From positions 62,001 through 126,000 of the forward strand of contig JAWLAT010000006.1 in NCBI GenBank assembly GCA_041395325.1: a DNA stretch of 64,000 bases. The letters are read 5' to 3'. Made by a program: the position numbers and the translations under genes. The notes under the pieces are model-generated. The model did not search any database and was not told the DNA's origin. It saw only the letters and a program-made list of their open reading frames with translations. The DNA comes from JAWLAT01 sp041395325. GTDB taxonomy: Bacteria > Pseudomonadota > Gammaproteobacteria > Xanthomonadales > SZUA-5. Of the stretch, positions 1-8,297 are shown piece by piece; the stretch's first letter is position 1, and each line of letters opens with the position of its first letter.

Positions 1-1079
1 TGGGTCACCATCGCTTGGCGGGCCACCAATTCAGGGTAGGCCTCGCCCATCACGTCGATCAGGGGCTGCACCATCTGATGGAAGAAGCCGGTCTGCGCAC
101 CCAGCTTGTGGCCATGGCGCAAGGCACGCCGAATGATGCGACGAAGCACATAGCCGCGCCCCTCGTTGCCCGGCAGCACCCCGTCCACAATCATGAAGCT
201 GCAGGCGCGAATGTGGTCGGCAATGACCCGCAACGAAGGATGATCGATGCCGTCCTGACTGGTCAGCGCGGCGGCCGCCTTCAGCAGATGGACGAAGCTG
301 TCGATCTCGTAGTTGCTGTGCACATGCTGCAGCACCGCCGACAGGCGCTCCAGACCCATGCCGGTGTCGACGCAGGGCTTGGGCAGTGGCGTCAGACGGC
401 CATCGGCATGCCGCTCGAACTGCATGAAGACGAGATTCCAGATCTCGATGTAGCGATCTCCGTCCTCGTCCGGCGAGCCCGGCGGACCACCCGCAATGTG
501 CTCGCCGTGGTCGAAGAAGATCTCCGAACAGGGACCGCAGGGACCGGTGTCTGCCATCTGCCAGAAATTGTCCGAGGCATAGGGCGCCCCCTTGTTGTCG
601 CCGATGCGGATGATCCGCTCGGCCGGCACGCCAATCACCTGGTGCCAATGATCAAAAGCCTCGTCATCGGTGTGATAGACGGTGATCCACAGTTTCTCGG
701 CCGGCAGGCCGTAGACACCGGTCAACAGTTCCCAGGCAAAGTTGATCGCATCGGATTTGAAATAGTCGCCGAAGCTGAAGTTGCCCAGCATCTCGAAGAA
801 GGTGTGATGGCGTGCGGTATAGCCGACCTGATCGAGGTCATTGTGCTTGCCGCCGGCGCGCAGGCAGCGCTGCGCCGTCGCCGCACGGCTGTAGTCGCGC
901 TGTTCGGCACCCAGAAAGGTGTCCTTGAACTGCACCATCCCCGAATTGGTGAACAGCAAGGTCGGATCATTGCCCGGCACCAACGGACTGGAGGCGACCA
1001 CCCGATGGCCCTTGCCAGCGAAATAATCGAGAAAGGCCTTGCGAATCTGATTGCTGGAAAGCTGGGTCGCTGCAGACAT
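1..1079 (-). CDS. alaS: alanine--tRNA ligase, N-terminal part (runs off the window)
   Basis: AlaRS charges tRNA-Ala in the cytoplasm. About 359 codons are present from the ATG at 1079; the 3' end lies outside the window, so the editing and C-terminal domains cannot be seen. The visible part is the class II catalytic core: an N-terminus containing QIRKAFLDYF and SSPLVPGNDPTLLFTNSGM, then FFEMLGNFSFGDYF and DTGPCGPCSEIFFDHG, all characteristic of bacterial AlaRS. It lies downstream of recX on the same strand, the usual gammaproteobacterial order recA-recX-alaS, but about 330 bp of repeat-rich DNA separates them, so it probably has its own promoter. The identification is secure from the sequence alone. 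Confidence 0.97.
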   Translation of the reverse strand, partial: MSAATQLSSNQIRKAFLDYFAGKGHRVVASSPLVPGNDPTLLFTNSGMVQFKDTFLGAEQRDYSRAATAQRCLRAGGKHNDLDQVGYTARHHTFFEMLGNFSFGDYFKSDAINFAWELLTGVYGLPAEKLWITVYHTDDEAFDHWHQVIGVPAERIIRIGDNKGAPYASDNFWQMADTGPCGPCSEIFFDHGEHIAGGPPGSPDEDGDRYIEIWNLVFMQFERHADGRLTPLPKPCVDTGMGLERLSAVLQHVHSNYEIDSFVHLLKAAAALTSQDGIDHPSLRVIADHIRACSFMIVDGVLPGNEGRGYVLRRIIRRALRHGHKLGAQTGFFHQMVQPLIDVMGEAYPELVARQAMVT

Positions 1080-1181
1080 TGGAAGCTGGCATCGGGACTG
1101 GACCGCATAGTCTAGCCGTAGAACGCTCGAGTCCGGGCTCCAGCGACGATCCCTGATCACCAAGCGCGCGGCGCAACGAGA

Positions 1182-1281
1182 TCTGGAGTGCGGCGCAACG
1201 CACCGCTTTGGAGTGCGGCTCAGCGCGCCGCTTTGGAGTGCGGCGCAACGCGCCGCTTTGGAGTGCGGCGCAACGCGCCGC
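1182..1281. repeat. four tandem 25-bp palindromic units
   Basis: Units begin at 1182, 1207, 1232 and 1257. Each starts TTTGGAGTGC (TCTGG in the first) and continues with a GC-rich inverted repeat of the type GCGGCGC-AA-GCGCCGC. The last two units are identical and the first two differ by a few bases. Each unit can fold into its own hairpin. The same element recurs at 1349-1388 and twice near 24.1 kb. Confidence 0.85.
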
Positions 1282-1348
1282 TTTGAAGGCAACTCGATGC
1301 ACGGGGTCGTTCATGCAACCTCGAGTCCTGCGGCATGGCTTCTCGAAA

Positions 1349-1388
1349 GCGGCGAAGGATCGCCGCACTCCAAAGCGCATTGCGCCGC
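1349..1388. repeat. inverted copy of the 25-bp palindromic repeat
   Basis: It reads GCGGCGAAGGATCGCCGC then ACTCCAAAGCGC, followed by ATTGCGCCGC. This is the reverse complement of the unit in the neighbouring tandem block, with a variant hairpin loop. Opposed copies 70 bp apart could pair with each other. Confidence 0.7.
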
Positions 1389-1405
1389 AGCCAGGGAGAC
1401 TTGCG

Positions 1406-1951
1406 CTAGGGTCTTGGACAGCGCCCAAGCAACTTGCGAATCACCGCTTCATCAAAGCCCCGGCCCTGCAGAAATCGGGCTCGGCGCGCCCATTCCCGCG
1501 CATCGGCTGGCGCCTCGCTGCCGAAGCGCTTGTCGCAGGCTTCGCGTGCCTGAGCCAGCCAGTCGACGTCTTCGTCGTGCGCCTCCAAGGCGTGCTGCAA
1601 CTGCGCCGGATCGACGCCCGCCTCACGCAGCCGCTGACGAATGCGCCGCGGACCATGCCCCTGACGCAAACCCTGGCGCAAACGCGCCTCCACAAAGCGC
1701 TCCGACGACAGCAGCCCGTCGCGCTGCAGTGCCTCCATCACGTCGATCACCGCATCTTCGGGAAAGCCCTTGCTCTGCAGCTTGTTGCGCAGTTCCTGCG
1801 GCGAATGCTCGCGCCGCGAGAGCAGATCAATCGCCCTGGCCTGGGCTTCGCTGCGCCATTGTTCGGGCGTGCGCTCCCTGAGCTCCAGCGTCGTGGATGG
1901 GTGATCGCGCCGGCCTCGCGGCGCGGCGCGATCGGGGCGCTCAGGCCTCAT
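1406..1951 (-). CDS. recX: regulatory protein RecX
   Basis: RecX binds RecA filaments and limits their extension. The predicted protein is 181 aa, slightly longer than usual, and consists of the typical helical three-helix repeats: SRREHSPQELRNKLQSKGF, then an IDVMEALQRDGLLSSERFVE repeat with FVEARLRQGLRQGHGPRRI. The ATG at 1951 overlaps the last 11 bases of recA. A longer in-frame reading upstream lies wholly inside recA and is rejected as a start. The overlap implies recA-recX cotranscription and translational coupling, the common arrangement for keeping RecX low relative to RecA. The first 20 or so residues are Arg/Pro-rich and unconserved, so a slightly later start is possible. Confidence 0.93.
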   Translation of the reverse strand: MRPERPDRAAPRGRRDHPSTTLELRERTPEQWRSEAQARAIDLLSRREHSPQELRNKLQSKGFPEDAVIDVMEALQRDGLLSSERFVEARLRQGLRQGHGPRRIRQRLREAGVDPAQLQHALEAHDEDVDWLAQAREACDKRFGSEAPADAREWARRARFLQGRGFDEAVIRKLLGRCPRP

Positions 1952-2963
1952 CCATGTCCGGCGCGCGCATCGGAATCTGACCCAGCAGCTTGTCGCGTAC
2001 CTGCTTCTCGATGGCCGCCGAGACGTCACGATTCTCGCGCAGGAACTGCCGCACGTTCTCCTTGCCCTGGCCGATGCGGTCGCCGGCATAGCTGTACCAG
2101 GCACCCGACTTCTCCACGAAATTGTTGGCCACCCCCATTTCGATCAGCTCACCTTCGCGGGAGATGCCTTCGCCGTAGAGGATCTCGAACTCGGCCTGCC
2201 GGAACGGCGGCGCCATCTTGTTCTTGACCACCTTGACCCGGGTTTCGGCGCCGACCACCTCGTCGGCCCGCTTGACCGACCCGATACGGCGGATGTCCAG
2301 TCGCACCGAAGCGTAGAATTTCAGTGCGTTGCCACCGGTGGTGGTTTCGGGGTTGCCAAACATCACGCCGATCTTCATGCGGATCTGGTTGATGAAGATG
2401 ACCAGGCAATTGGAGCGCTTGATGTTGCCGGTCAGCTTGCGCAGTGCCTGGCTCATCAAACGGGCATGCAGACCGACGTGGGAATCACCCATGTCGCCTT
2501 CGATTTCGGCCTTGGGTGTCAGCGCGGCCACCGAGTCGACCACGACAATGTCCACGGCGCCCGAGCGCACCAGCATGTCGGCGATCTCCAGCGCCTGCTC
2601 GCCGGTATCAGGCTGCGACACCAGCAGATCATCGACGTTGACACCAAGCTTTTCGGCATAGGTCGGATCCAGCGCGTGTTCGGCATCGACGAACGCAGCG
2701 GTGCCCCCATTGCGCTGACAGTTGGCAATGACCTGCAGCGTCAGCGTGGTTTTGCCGGAGGATTCCGGTCCGTAGATCTCAACCACACGGCCCTTCGGCA
2801 AGCCGCCGATGCCCAGAGCCAGATCCAGGCCCAGCGAGCCGGTGGAAATGACGTCGGCCGCATCCGAGGGCCGGTCGCCCATGCGCATCACGGCGCCCTT
2901 GCCGAATTGCTTCTCGATCTGACCCAGTGCGGCCGAAAGGGCGCGGCGCTTGTTGTCGTCCAT
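1941..2963 (-). CDS. recA: recombinase RecA
   Basis: RecA is the ATP-dependent strand-exchange protein and LexA coprotease. The 340-aa protein has the Walker A motif GPESSGKT at residues 65-72, the Walker B stretch VDIVVVDSVAAL, and the L1/L2 DNA-binding loop region with the GNPETTTGGNALKFYASVR signature. Length and motifs are canonical and there is no intein. It sits between pncC upstream and recX downstream, the classical order. I looked in the 250 bases upstream for an Escherichia-type SOS box (CTGT-N8-ACAG) and did not find one, so any LexA control would use a different operator sequence. Confidence 0.99.
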   Translation of the reverse strand: MDDNKRRALSAALGQIEKQFGKGAVMRMGDRPSDAADVISTGSLGLDLALGIGGLPKGRVVEIYGPESSGKTTLTLQVIANCQRNGGTAAFVDAEHALDPTYAEKLGVNVDDLLVSQPDTGEQALEIADMLVRSGAVDIVVVDSVAALTPKAEIEGDMGDSHVGLHARLMSQALRKLTGNIKRSNCLVIFINQIRMKIGVMFGNPETTTGGNALKFYASVRLDIRRIGSVKRADEVVGAETRVKVVKNKMAPPFRQAEFEILYGEGISREGELIEMGVANNFVEKSGAWYSYAGDRIGQGKENVRQFLRENRDVSAAIEKQVRDKLLGQIPMRAPDMDEA

Positions 2964-3212
2964 GCTAGCTCCAGAGTGAGGGTGATTCGTCGCTGACGGT
3001 GCGCGGTTGGGTGCCTGGCTTGCAAACCCGATGCAGATCCGGGCGCTCAGCCCGATGCTGCAACTGGCGGTCTACCTCAAGCCCTGCCGCATTGACCCAG
3101 AGTATCCCACAGCCCCTGACAACGGACTGTCGGCATCTGCCGTCCAATTGAAGCGGACTTTTCCGCCATCACCGTCTCAACAGCTGCGACGGGCACCACC
3201 CGATCAGCACAC

Positions 3213-3716
3213 TCAGTGGCGCGACAGCAGCGTGTGCAGCCCTTCGAAGGCGGCCCGAACCGTCTCTCGACGGATCGCGTCGCGGTCACCGCCGAAACGG
3301 AACACCTTCGCTTCCGGCGGGTGATGACCGAAGCCCCAGGCCAGCCAGACTGTGCCAACCGGCTTGTCCGGCGTGCCACCGGTGGGCCCGGCGATGCCGG
3401 TGATGGCCAGCGCCACATTGGCACGGGATCGACTCAGCGCACCCCGGACCATTTCCAGCACCGCTTCCTCGCTGACGGCCCCAAAGCGCTCGAGAATGCG
3501 CCGATCCACGCCCAGCATCGCTTCCTTGGCTTCGTAGCTGTAGGCCACAAAAGCGGCATCGAACCAGTCCGAACTGCCCGGCACCTCCGTGACCACCTTG
3601 GCCACCCAGCCGCCCGTGCAGGATTCGGCGGTCGCCAACTTGAGTCGTCGGCCCAGCAGTTGCTGACCGACGGTGGCGGCCAGCGCGTACAGCGCGTCAT
3701 CGGTCAGATCGGCCAT
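3213..3716 (-). CDS. pncC: nicotinamide-nucleotide amidase (CinA C-terminal domain protein)
   Basis: PncC deamidates nicotinamide mononucleotide to nicotinate mononucleotide in pyridine nucleotide salvage. The stand-alone CinA-C domain is 167 aa, like the E. coli enzyme (about 165 aa). The nucleophile motif TAESCTGG is at residues 29-36, and ITGIAGPTGGTPDKPVGTVW follows as the second family signature. The ATG at 3716 lies one base after the stop of the upstream GFA-family gene. A longer start at 3761 would overlap that gene by more than 40 bases and is not needed. The gene precedes recA, a conserved gammaproteobacterial neighbourhood. The full-length two-domain CinA form is not present here. 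Confidence 0.93.
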   Translation of the reverse strand: MADLTDDALYALAATVGQQLLGRRLKLATAESCTGGWVAKVVTEVPGSSDWFDAAFVAYSYEAKEAMLGVDRRILERFGAVSEEAVLEMVRGALSRSRANVALAITGIAGPTGGTPDKPVGTVWLAWGFGHHPPEAKVFRFGGDRDAIRRETVRAAFEGLHTLLSRH

Positions 3717-3717
3717 C

Positions 3718-4098
3718 TCAGCGAATGCTCCCGATCGAGGCTTCCCAGTTGCTGCCGTCAAATGGCCGGCGGTTGGCGACGCGGAAACTGCCCGGCGTCA
3801 CGCAGCGCAGATTGACGCTATAGCCATCCGGATGCGATCGCGGCACGTAGAAGGACTTGATGCCACAACGTTGGCAGAACAGATGTCGCGCCGTGCCGGT
3901 GTTGAAGCGATAGTCGGTCAACGCCGATGGATCGGTGAGCAGCCGGAACTGCGCCGCCGGCACGATCCAGTGCTCGTAGGCCGTCATGCGGCAGAGACTG
4001 CAATTGCAGTCGATCACTTCGATCTCCGCAGGCGCATCGATCTCGAAGCGAACGTCGCCGCAATGGCAGCCGCCGTGGTGAACCACCGTTTGCGACAT
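3718..4098 (-). CDS. GFA / CENP-V family zinc-binding protein
   Basis: This 126-aa protein is of the glutathione-dependent formaldehyde-activating enzyme (GFA) fold. It shows the family's cysteine pattern: C11 and C13 (CHC), C31-x-C33-xx-C36 (CNCSLC) and C75-xx-C78 (CQRC), which bind zinc, plus KSFYVPRSHPDG near the end. The ATG at 4098 follows GAGGAG at a spacing of 8 bases, which favours it over a GTG three codons upstream. It is placed between hutU and pncC on the same strand, one base from pncC. Members with proven activity are few and the substrate here is unknown. No formaldehyde-oxidation genes are nearby, so a role in formaldehyde detoxification is not supported by context. Confidence 0.88.
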   Translation of the reverse strand: MSQTVVHHGGCHCGDVRFEIDAPAEIEVIDCNCSLCRMTAYEHWIVPAAQFRLLTDPSALTDYRFNTGTARHLFCQRCGIKSFYVPRSHPDGYSVNLRCVTPGSFRVANRRPFDGSNWEASIGSIR

Positions 4099-4170
4099 CC
4101 GACCCACTCCTCAGGTTCTGATGGGATTGTATGGCGCGCAGATCAGTTCAGCCGCGCCCAACACAGCAGC

Positions 4171-5844
4171 TCAATCCAGCATTGGCAACGGCAGACCCTG
4201 CTGCCGCGCGCAATCACGGGCGATCTCGTAGCCGGCATCGGCATGACGCATCACGCCGGTACCCGGGTCGTTCCACAGCACTCTACCGAGACGCTGGGCA
4301 GCCGCATCGGTGCCGTCCGCGACGATGACCACGCCCGAGTGCTGGCTGTAACCCATGCCGACGCCACCGCCGTGGTGCAGACTGACCCAGGTGGCGCCAC
4401 CAGCGGTATTCAGGAGCGCATTGAGCAGCGGCCAGTCGGACACCGCATCCGAGCCATCCTGCATCGCTTCGGTCTCACGATTGGGCGAGGCCACACTGCC
4501 GGAATCCAGATGGTCACGACCGATAACCACCGGTGCCTTCAGTTCGCCGGAGCGCACCATCTCGTTGAAGGCCAGACCCAGCCGGTGGCGCTGACCGAGC
4601 CCCACCCAGCAGATCCGCGCCGGCAGACCCTGGAAGGCAATGCGCTCACGGGCCATGTCCAGCCAGCGGTGCAGGTGCGGATCATCGGGGATCAGTTCCT
4701 TGACCTTGGCATCGGTGCGATAGATGTCTTCCGGATCGCCCGACAGCGCCACCCATCGGAACGGGCCCACACCGCGACAGAACAGCGGTCGTACATAGGC
4801 CGGCACGAAGCCCGGGAAGTCGAAGGCCTGCTCACAGCCCTCATCCTTGGCCACCTGGCGAATGTTGTTGCCGTAGTCGAAGGTGGGGACGCCGGCGCGA
4901 TGGAAGGCCAGCATCGCCTCGACATGCTGGCGCATCGCCTGCTTGGCCGCCCGGGCCGTGGCGACGGGATCGGAGATCCGCCGCTCCAGCCATTGCTCGA
5001 CGCTCCAGCCCAGTGGCAGATAGCCATTGACGGGGTCATGCGCGCTGGTCTGGTCAGTGACCGCGTCCGGTCGCACGCCGCGACGAGCCATCTCCGGCAG
5101 GATCTCGGCGGCGTTGCCGAGCAACGCCACGCTGCGTGCCACCCCCTGGGCCGCATAGCGCTCGACCCGGGCCAGCGCGTCATCCAGATCCGAGGCCTGC
5201 TCGTCCACATAACGCGTCCGCAAGCGGAAATCGATGCGGCTCTGCTGGCACTCGATGGTCAGTGAGCTGGCCCCCGCCAGACTGGCGGCCAGCGGCTGTG
5301 CGCCACCCATGCCACCCAAGCCCGCGGTCAGAATCCAGCGGCCGGCCAACTGACCGCCGTAGTGCTGCCGCCCCATTTCGACAAAGGTCTCGTAGGTGCC
5401 CTGCACGATCCCCTGCGAGCCGATGTAGATCCATGAGCCGGCCGTCATCTGGCCGTACATCATCAGGCCCTTGCGATCGAGCTCGTGGAAGTGCTCCCAA
5501 TTGGCCCAGGCCGGCACCAGATTGGAGTTGGCGATCAACACCCGTGGTGCGTCGGGATGGGTGGGGAAGATGCCAACCGGCTTGCCGGATTGCACCAGCA
5601 GGGTCTGGTCGTCGCCCAGATCCCGCAGACTGCGCAGAATGGCATCGAAGCACTCCCAGTTCCGTGCTGCACGGCCGATGCCGCCGTAGACCACCAGTTC
5701 GGCCGGATTCTCGGCCACCTCCGGGTCGAGGTTGTTCTGCAGCATCCGGTAGGCGGCTTCGGTCAACCAGCTGCGGCAGCTCAGATCACTGCCGCGTGGT
5801 GCACGAACAACGCGCGAGGAATCAATGCGGGTGGGGGCATTCAT
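4171..5844 (-). CDS. hutU: urocanate hydratase
   Basis: HutU converts urocanate to imidazolonepropionate, the second step of histidine degradation, using tightly bound NAD+. The 557-aa protein matches the family length. It shows YGGIGRAARNWECFDAI near the start, the NAD-binding glycine cluster TAGLGGMGGAQPLA, and the active-site segment YVRPLFCRGVGPFRW with its cysteine. The frame stays open upstream to 6165, but that part overlaps rmlD and is not hutU-like. The chosen ATG (MNAPTRIDSSRVVRAPRG) gives the normal N-terminus. No hutH, hutI, hutG or hutC is beside it. It lies 97 bp downstream of rmlD, so histidine-pathway partners must be elsewhere or missing. Confidence 0.96.
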   Translation of the reverse strand: MNAPTRIDSSRVVRAPRGSDLSCRSWLTEAAYRMLQNNLDPEVAENPAELVVYGGIGRAARNWECFDAILRSLRDLGDDQTLLVQSGKPVGIFPTHPDAPRVLIANSNLVPAWANWEHFHELDRKGLMMYGQMTAGSWIYIGSQGIVQGTYETFVEMGRQHYGGQLAGRWILTAGLGGMGGAQPLAASLAGASSLTIECQQSRIDFRLRTRYVDEQASDLDDALARVERYAAQGVARSVALLGNAAEILPEMARRGVRPDAVTDQTSAHDPVNGYLPLGWSVEQWLERRISDPVATARAAKQAMRQHVEAMLAFHRAGVPTFDYGNNIRQVAKDEGCEQAFDFPGFVPAYVRPLFCRGVGPFRWVALSGDPEDIYRTDAKVKELIPDDPHLHRWLDMARERIAFQGLPARICWVGLGQRHRLGLAFNEMVRSGELKAPVVIGRDHLDSGSVASPNRETEAMQDGSDAVSDWPLLNALLNTAGGATWVSLHHGGGVGMGYSQHSGVVIVADGTDAAAQRLGRVLWNDPGTGVMRHADAGYEIARDCARQQGLPLPMLD

Positions 5845-5941
5845 CGGCAAACCTGAAGCAACGGTCGGGAAGCGTTCAAGTATGCCAGCCGTGCGGCCCG
5901 GGCCAAGACGCCGAACGGCGTCGTTCGGGTACACGAAGTCG

Positions 5942-6856
5942 TCACGGCATCGTTGGCAGGTCCGCCAGCACCTGCTGCAGACCGACACGCCAGTCGGGCA
6001 GTCGCAAGCCATGCGTGGCATGCAGTCGGCTGCAGTCCAGTCGTGAATCGGCCGGCCGCCGGGCCGGCGTGGGGAAATCGGCGGTGGGGATGGGCGCCAC
6101 GTCGGGTACGTTGTCCAGCCAGCCGCGCTGGGCAGCAGATTCAACGATGGCCGAGGCAAAGCCATGCCAGCTGGTCTGACCGGCGGCGGCGAGATGGAAG
6201 CTGCCCCAGCGACCGACCCAGTGACTGCTGTCGTGTTCGCTCATTCGCGCCAGCAGCAGCGCACTGGCTGCAGCAATCTGGTGCGCCGGCGTGGGGGCGC
6301 CCAACTGGTCGGACACCACGGTCAGCCGCGGCCGCTGCCGCGCCAACCGCAGCATCGTGTGCAGAAAGTTGCGGCCGCGAGCGGCATAGACCCAGGCGGT
6401 GCGCAGGATCAGATGACGCGGCAGGCAGTCTCGCAGCGCCACTTCGCCGGCCAGCTTGCTCTGGCCATAGGCATTGATCGGCGCGGTCGGATCATCCTCG
6501 CGGCAGGGCCGACCGAAATCGCCTGGAAACACGTAGTCGGTGGAGTAATGCAGCACGGCGGCGCCGACGGCCTTGGCCGCACTGCCAATCTCCGCCAGCG
6601 CAGCGCCATTGATACGCTGCGCCAGCTCGGGCTCGGCCTCCGCCTGGTCGACGGCCGTGTAGGCCGCAGCGTTGACCACCCAGTCCGGACGCAGCTGCGA
6701 GATGGCTTCGCCTGCCTGACCCGCGTGCGCCAGATCGATCGGCAAACGGCCGTGGTCGCCATTGCGGTTGCAGGCGATGACTTCGCCCAGCGGTGCCAGT
6801 ACCCGTTCCAGTTCGTGGCCGACCTGGCCGTCGGCACCGAGCAGCAACAATCTCAC
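5942..6856 (-). CDS. rfbD: dTDP-4-dehydrorhamnose reductase
   Basis: RmlD performs the last step of dTDP-L-rhamnose synthesis, the NAD(P)H reduction of dTDP-4-keto-L-rhamnose. The 304-aa product begins MRLLLLGADGQVGHEL (Rossmann GxxGxxG) and contains YSTDYVFPGD and the INAYGQSKLAGE motif with the catalytic Tyr-xxx-Lys. The start is a GTG whose last bases overlap the rmlC stop (GTGA). The frame extends upstream of that GTG, but only inside rmlC. As last gene of rmlBACD it is probably translated by coupling. Near the C-terminus a PTADFPTPARRPADSRLD stretch matches the substrate-binding end of the family. Confidence 0.95.
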   Translation of the reverse strand: MRLLLLGADGQVGHELERVLAPLGEVIACNRNGDHGRLPIDLAHAGQAGEAISQLRPDWVVNAAAYTAVDQAEAEPELAQRINGAALAEIGSAAKAVGAAVLHYSTDYVFPGDFGRPCREDDPTAPINAYGQSKLAGEVALRDCLPRHLILRTAWVYAARGRNFLHTMLRLARQRPRLTVVSDQLGAPTPAHQIAAASALLLARMSEHDSSHWVGRWGSFHLAAAGQTSWHGFASAIVESAAQRGWLDNVPDVAPIPTADFPTPARRPADSRLDCSRLHATHGLRLPDWRVGLQQVLADLPTMP

Positions 6857-7410
6857 TGGCCAGCGTCCGGCAGTTGCTCCGGCTGCAGGTCCGCCAGCAG
6901 CGGCGCGGCCGCATCCTTGGGCGACAGCAAGGGCTCGCTCAGCGGCCACTCGATGCCCAGTTGCGGATCGTTCCAGCGCAGCGAGCGATCGCCCTCGCGG
7001 TCGTACAGCGCCGTGCACTGATAGGCGAAGGTGGCATGCTCGCTGAGTGTGGCAAAGCCGTGGGCGAAGCCTTCGGGGATGTACATCGAGCGCTTGTTCT
7101 GCGCCGACAGCAGGGCCCCAAAGCTGCGACCGAAGTGCGCTGAGCCCCGACGCAGATCAACGGCCACGTCAAAGACCTCGCCTTCGACCACCTGCACCAG
7201 CTTGCCCTGTGGATTGGGCCACTGATAGTGCAGTCCCCGCAGCACCCCGCGACGCGAGCGCGAAAGGTTGCTCTGCACGAAACGCACGCTCAGGCCCAGC
7301 GCGGCGAAACGCGCTTGGTTGTAGCTCTCGTAGAACCAGCCGCGGTCGTCAGCGAAGACCTGCGGCTCCAGCAACAGCACGCCATCGAGCGCGGACTCGA
7401 TGAGCTTCAT
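6853..7410 (-). CDS. rfbC: dTDP-4-dehydrorhamnose 3,5-epimerase
   Basis: RmlC epimerises C3 and C5 of dTDP-4-keto-6-deoxyglucose. The 185-aa cupin protein has the expected length and motifs: FVQSNLSRSRRGVLRGLHYQ (with the catalytic His), GKLVQVVEGEVFDVAVDLR and YIPEGFAHGFATLSE. The ATG overlaps the rmlA stop by four bases (ATGA), and its own stop overlaps the rmlD start by four bases, so the three genes form a tightly coupled unit. Confidence 0.97.
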   Translation of the reverse strand: MKLIESALDGVLLLEPQVFADDRGWFYESYNQARFAALGLSVRFVQSNLSRSRRGVLRGLHYQWPNPQGKLVQVVEGEVFDVAVDLRRGSAHFGRSFGALLSAQNKRSMYIPEGFAHGFATLSEHATFAYQCTALYDREGDRSLRWNDPQLGIEWPLSEPLLSPKDAAAPLLADLQPEQLPDAGQ

Positions 7411-8297
7411 GGGCCGCCCTCGCGCTGAGCCAGGTCGAGCAGATACTGGCCGTAGCCGGTTTTGCCCAGTGCTTCGCCGGCCCGCTCCACCGCCTGCCGA
7501 TCGATCCAGCCCTGCTGAAAGGCGATTTCTTCGGGTACGGCCATCTTCAGACCCTGCCGTTCTTCGATGGTCTGGACGAAATTGCCGGCCTGCAGCAACG
7601 AGTCATGGGTGCCGGTGTCCAGCCAGGCATAGCCGCGACCGAGCTTCTCCAGCTGCAGCGCGCCGCGCTCCAGATAGCGGCGATTGAGGTCGGTGATCTC
7701 CAGTTCGCCGCGCGCCGATGGCTGCAAGCCCGCAGCCAGTTCGCTGGCCTGGCCATCGTAGAAATACAGCCCGGTCACGGCCCAACGCGACTTCGGCCGA
7801 GCCGGCTTTTCTTCGATCGACAGCACCTGTCCAGCGGCGTCGGTCTCGGCCACTCCGTAGCGCTCGGGATCCTTGACCCAGTAGCCGAAGACCGTGGCAC
7901 CGTTCTCCCGCGACGCGGCATTGGCCAACTGCCGAACCAGCCCGTGACCATAGAAAATGTTGTCGCCCAGGATCAGGCAAGAGGGCCTGCCGCCGACAAA
8001 GTCCGCGCCGATCAGATAGGCCTGCGCCAGTCCTTTCGGTTCAGGCTGCACCGCGTACTGGATCGAGATGCCCCACTGCGAGCCATCGCCGAGCAGCTGA
8101 CGGAACAGCGGCTGCTCGTGCGGCGTGTTGATCACCAGCACCTCACGAATGCCGGCCAGCATCAGCACGCTGAGCGGGTAATAGATCATCGGCTTGTCGT
8201 AAACCGGGAGCAGCTGCTTGCTGACGACCTGAGTGAGCGGGTGCAGACGCGTGCCGGCGCCACCAGCCAGGATGATGCCGCGCTGGACCGCACTCAT
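7407..8297 (-). CDS. rfbA: glucose-1-phosphate thymidylyltransferase
   Basis: RmlA activates glucose-1-phosphate with dTTP, the entry step to dTDP-L-rhamnose. The 296-aa product carries the nucleotidyltransferase signature GIILAGGAGTRLHPLT near residue 8, KQLLPVYDKPMIYYPLS, and GDNIFYGHGL. It has the C-terminal extension typical of RmlA (AFQQGWIDRQAVE). The ATG overlaps the rmlB stop (ATGA); an upstream in-frame extension lies inside rmlB. The order rmlB-A-C-D suggests supply of rhamnose for LPS or another surface glycan, but no glycosyltransferase or polymerase gene is adjacent in this window. Confidence 0.97.
   Translation of the reverse strand: MSAVQRGIILAGGAGTRLHPLTQVVSKQLLPVYDKPMIYYPLSVLMLAGIREVLVINTPHEQPLFRQLLGDGSQWGISIQYAVQPEPKGLAQAYLIGADFVGGRPSCLILGDNIFYGHGLVRQLANAASRENGATVFGYWVKDPERYGVAETDAAGQVLSIEEKPARPKSRWAVTGLYFYDGQASELAAGLQPSARGELEITDLNRRYLERGALQLEKLGRGYAWLDTGTHDSLLQAGNFVQTIEERQGLKMAVPEEIAFQQGWIDRQAVERAGEALGKTGYGQYLLDLAQREGGP

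Larger units (their letters stand above)
1080..1405. other. recX-alaS intergenic region filled with GC-rich repeats
   Basis: These 326 bases between recX and alaS contain no convincing gene. They hold a block of four tandem 25-base units (1182-1281), a degenerate fifth unit just before it, and a related copy in the opposite orientation at 1349-1388. Open frames here run through the repeats in several phases and encode Ala/Arg-rich low-complexity peptides, so they are not annotated. Confidence 0.8.

Noticed and set aside
1208..2227. Plus-strand open frames through the recX-alaS repeats and recX
   Set aside because: They read through tandem repeats and then antisense to recX and recA; no conserved sequence.
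2964..3212. Possible SOS box upstream of recA
   Set aside because: Scattered ACAG/CTGT words are present, but none has the correct spacing and symmetry for an Escherichia-type LexA operator, so no site is annotated.
5845..6165. N-terminal extension of the hutU frame
   Set aside because: It overlaps rmlD and has Pro/Arg/Cys-rich sequence with no urocanase similarity; the ATG at 5844 gives the normal protein.
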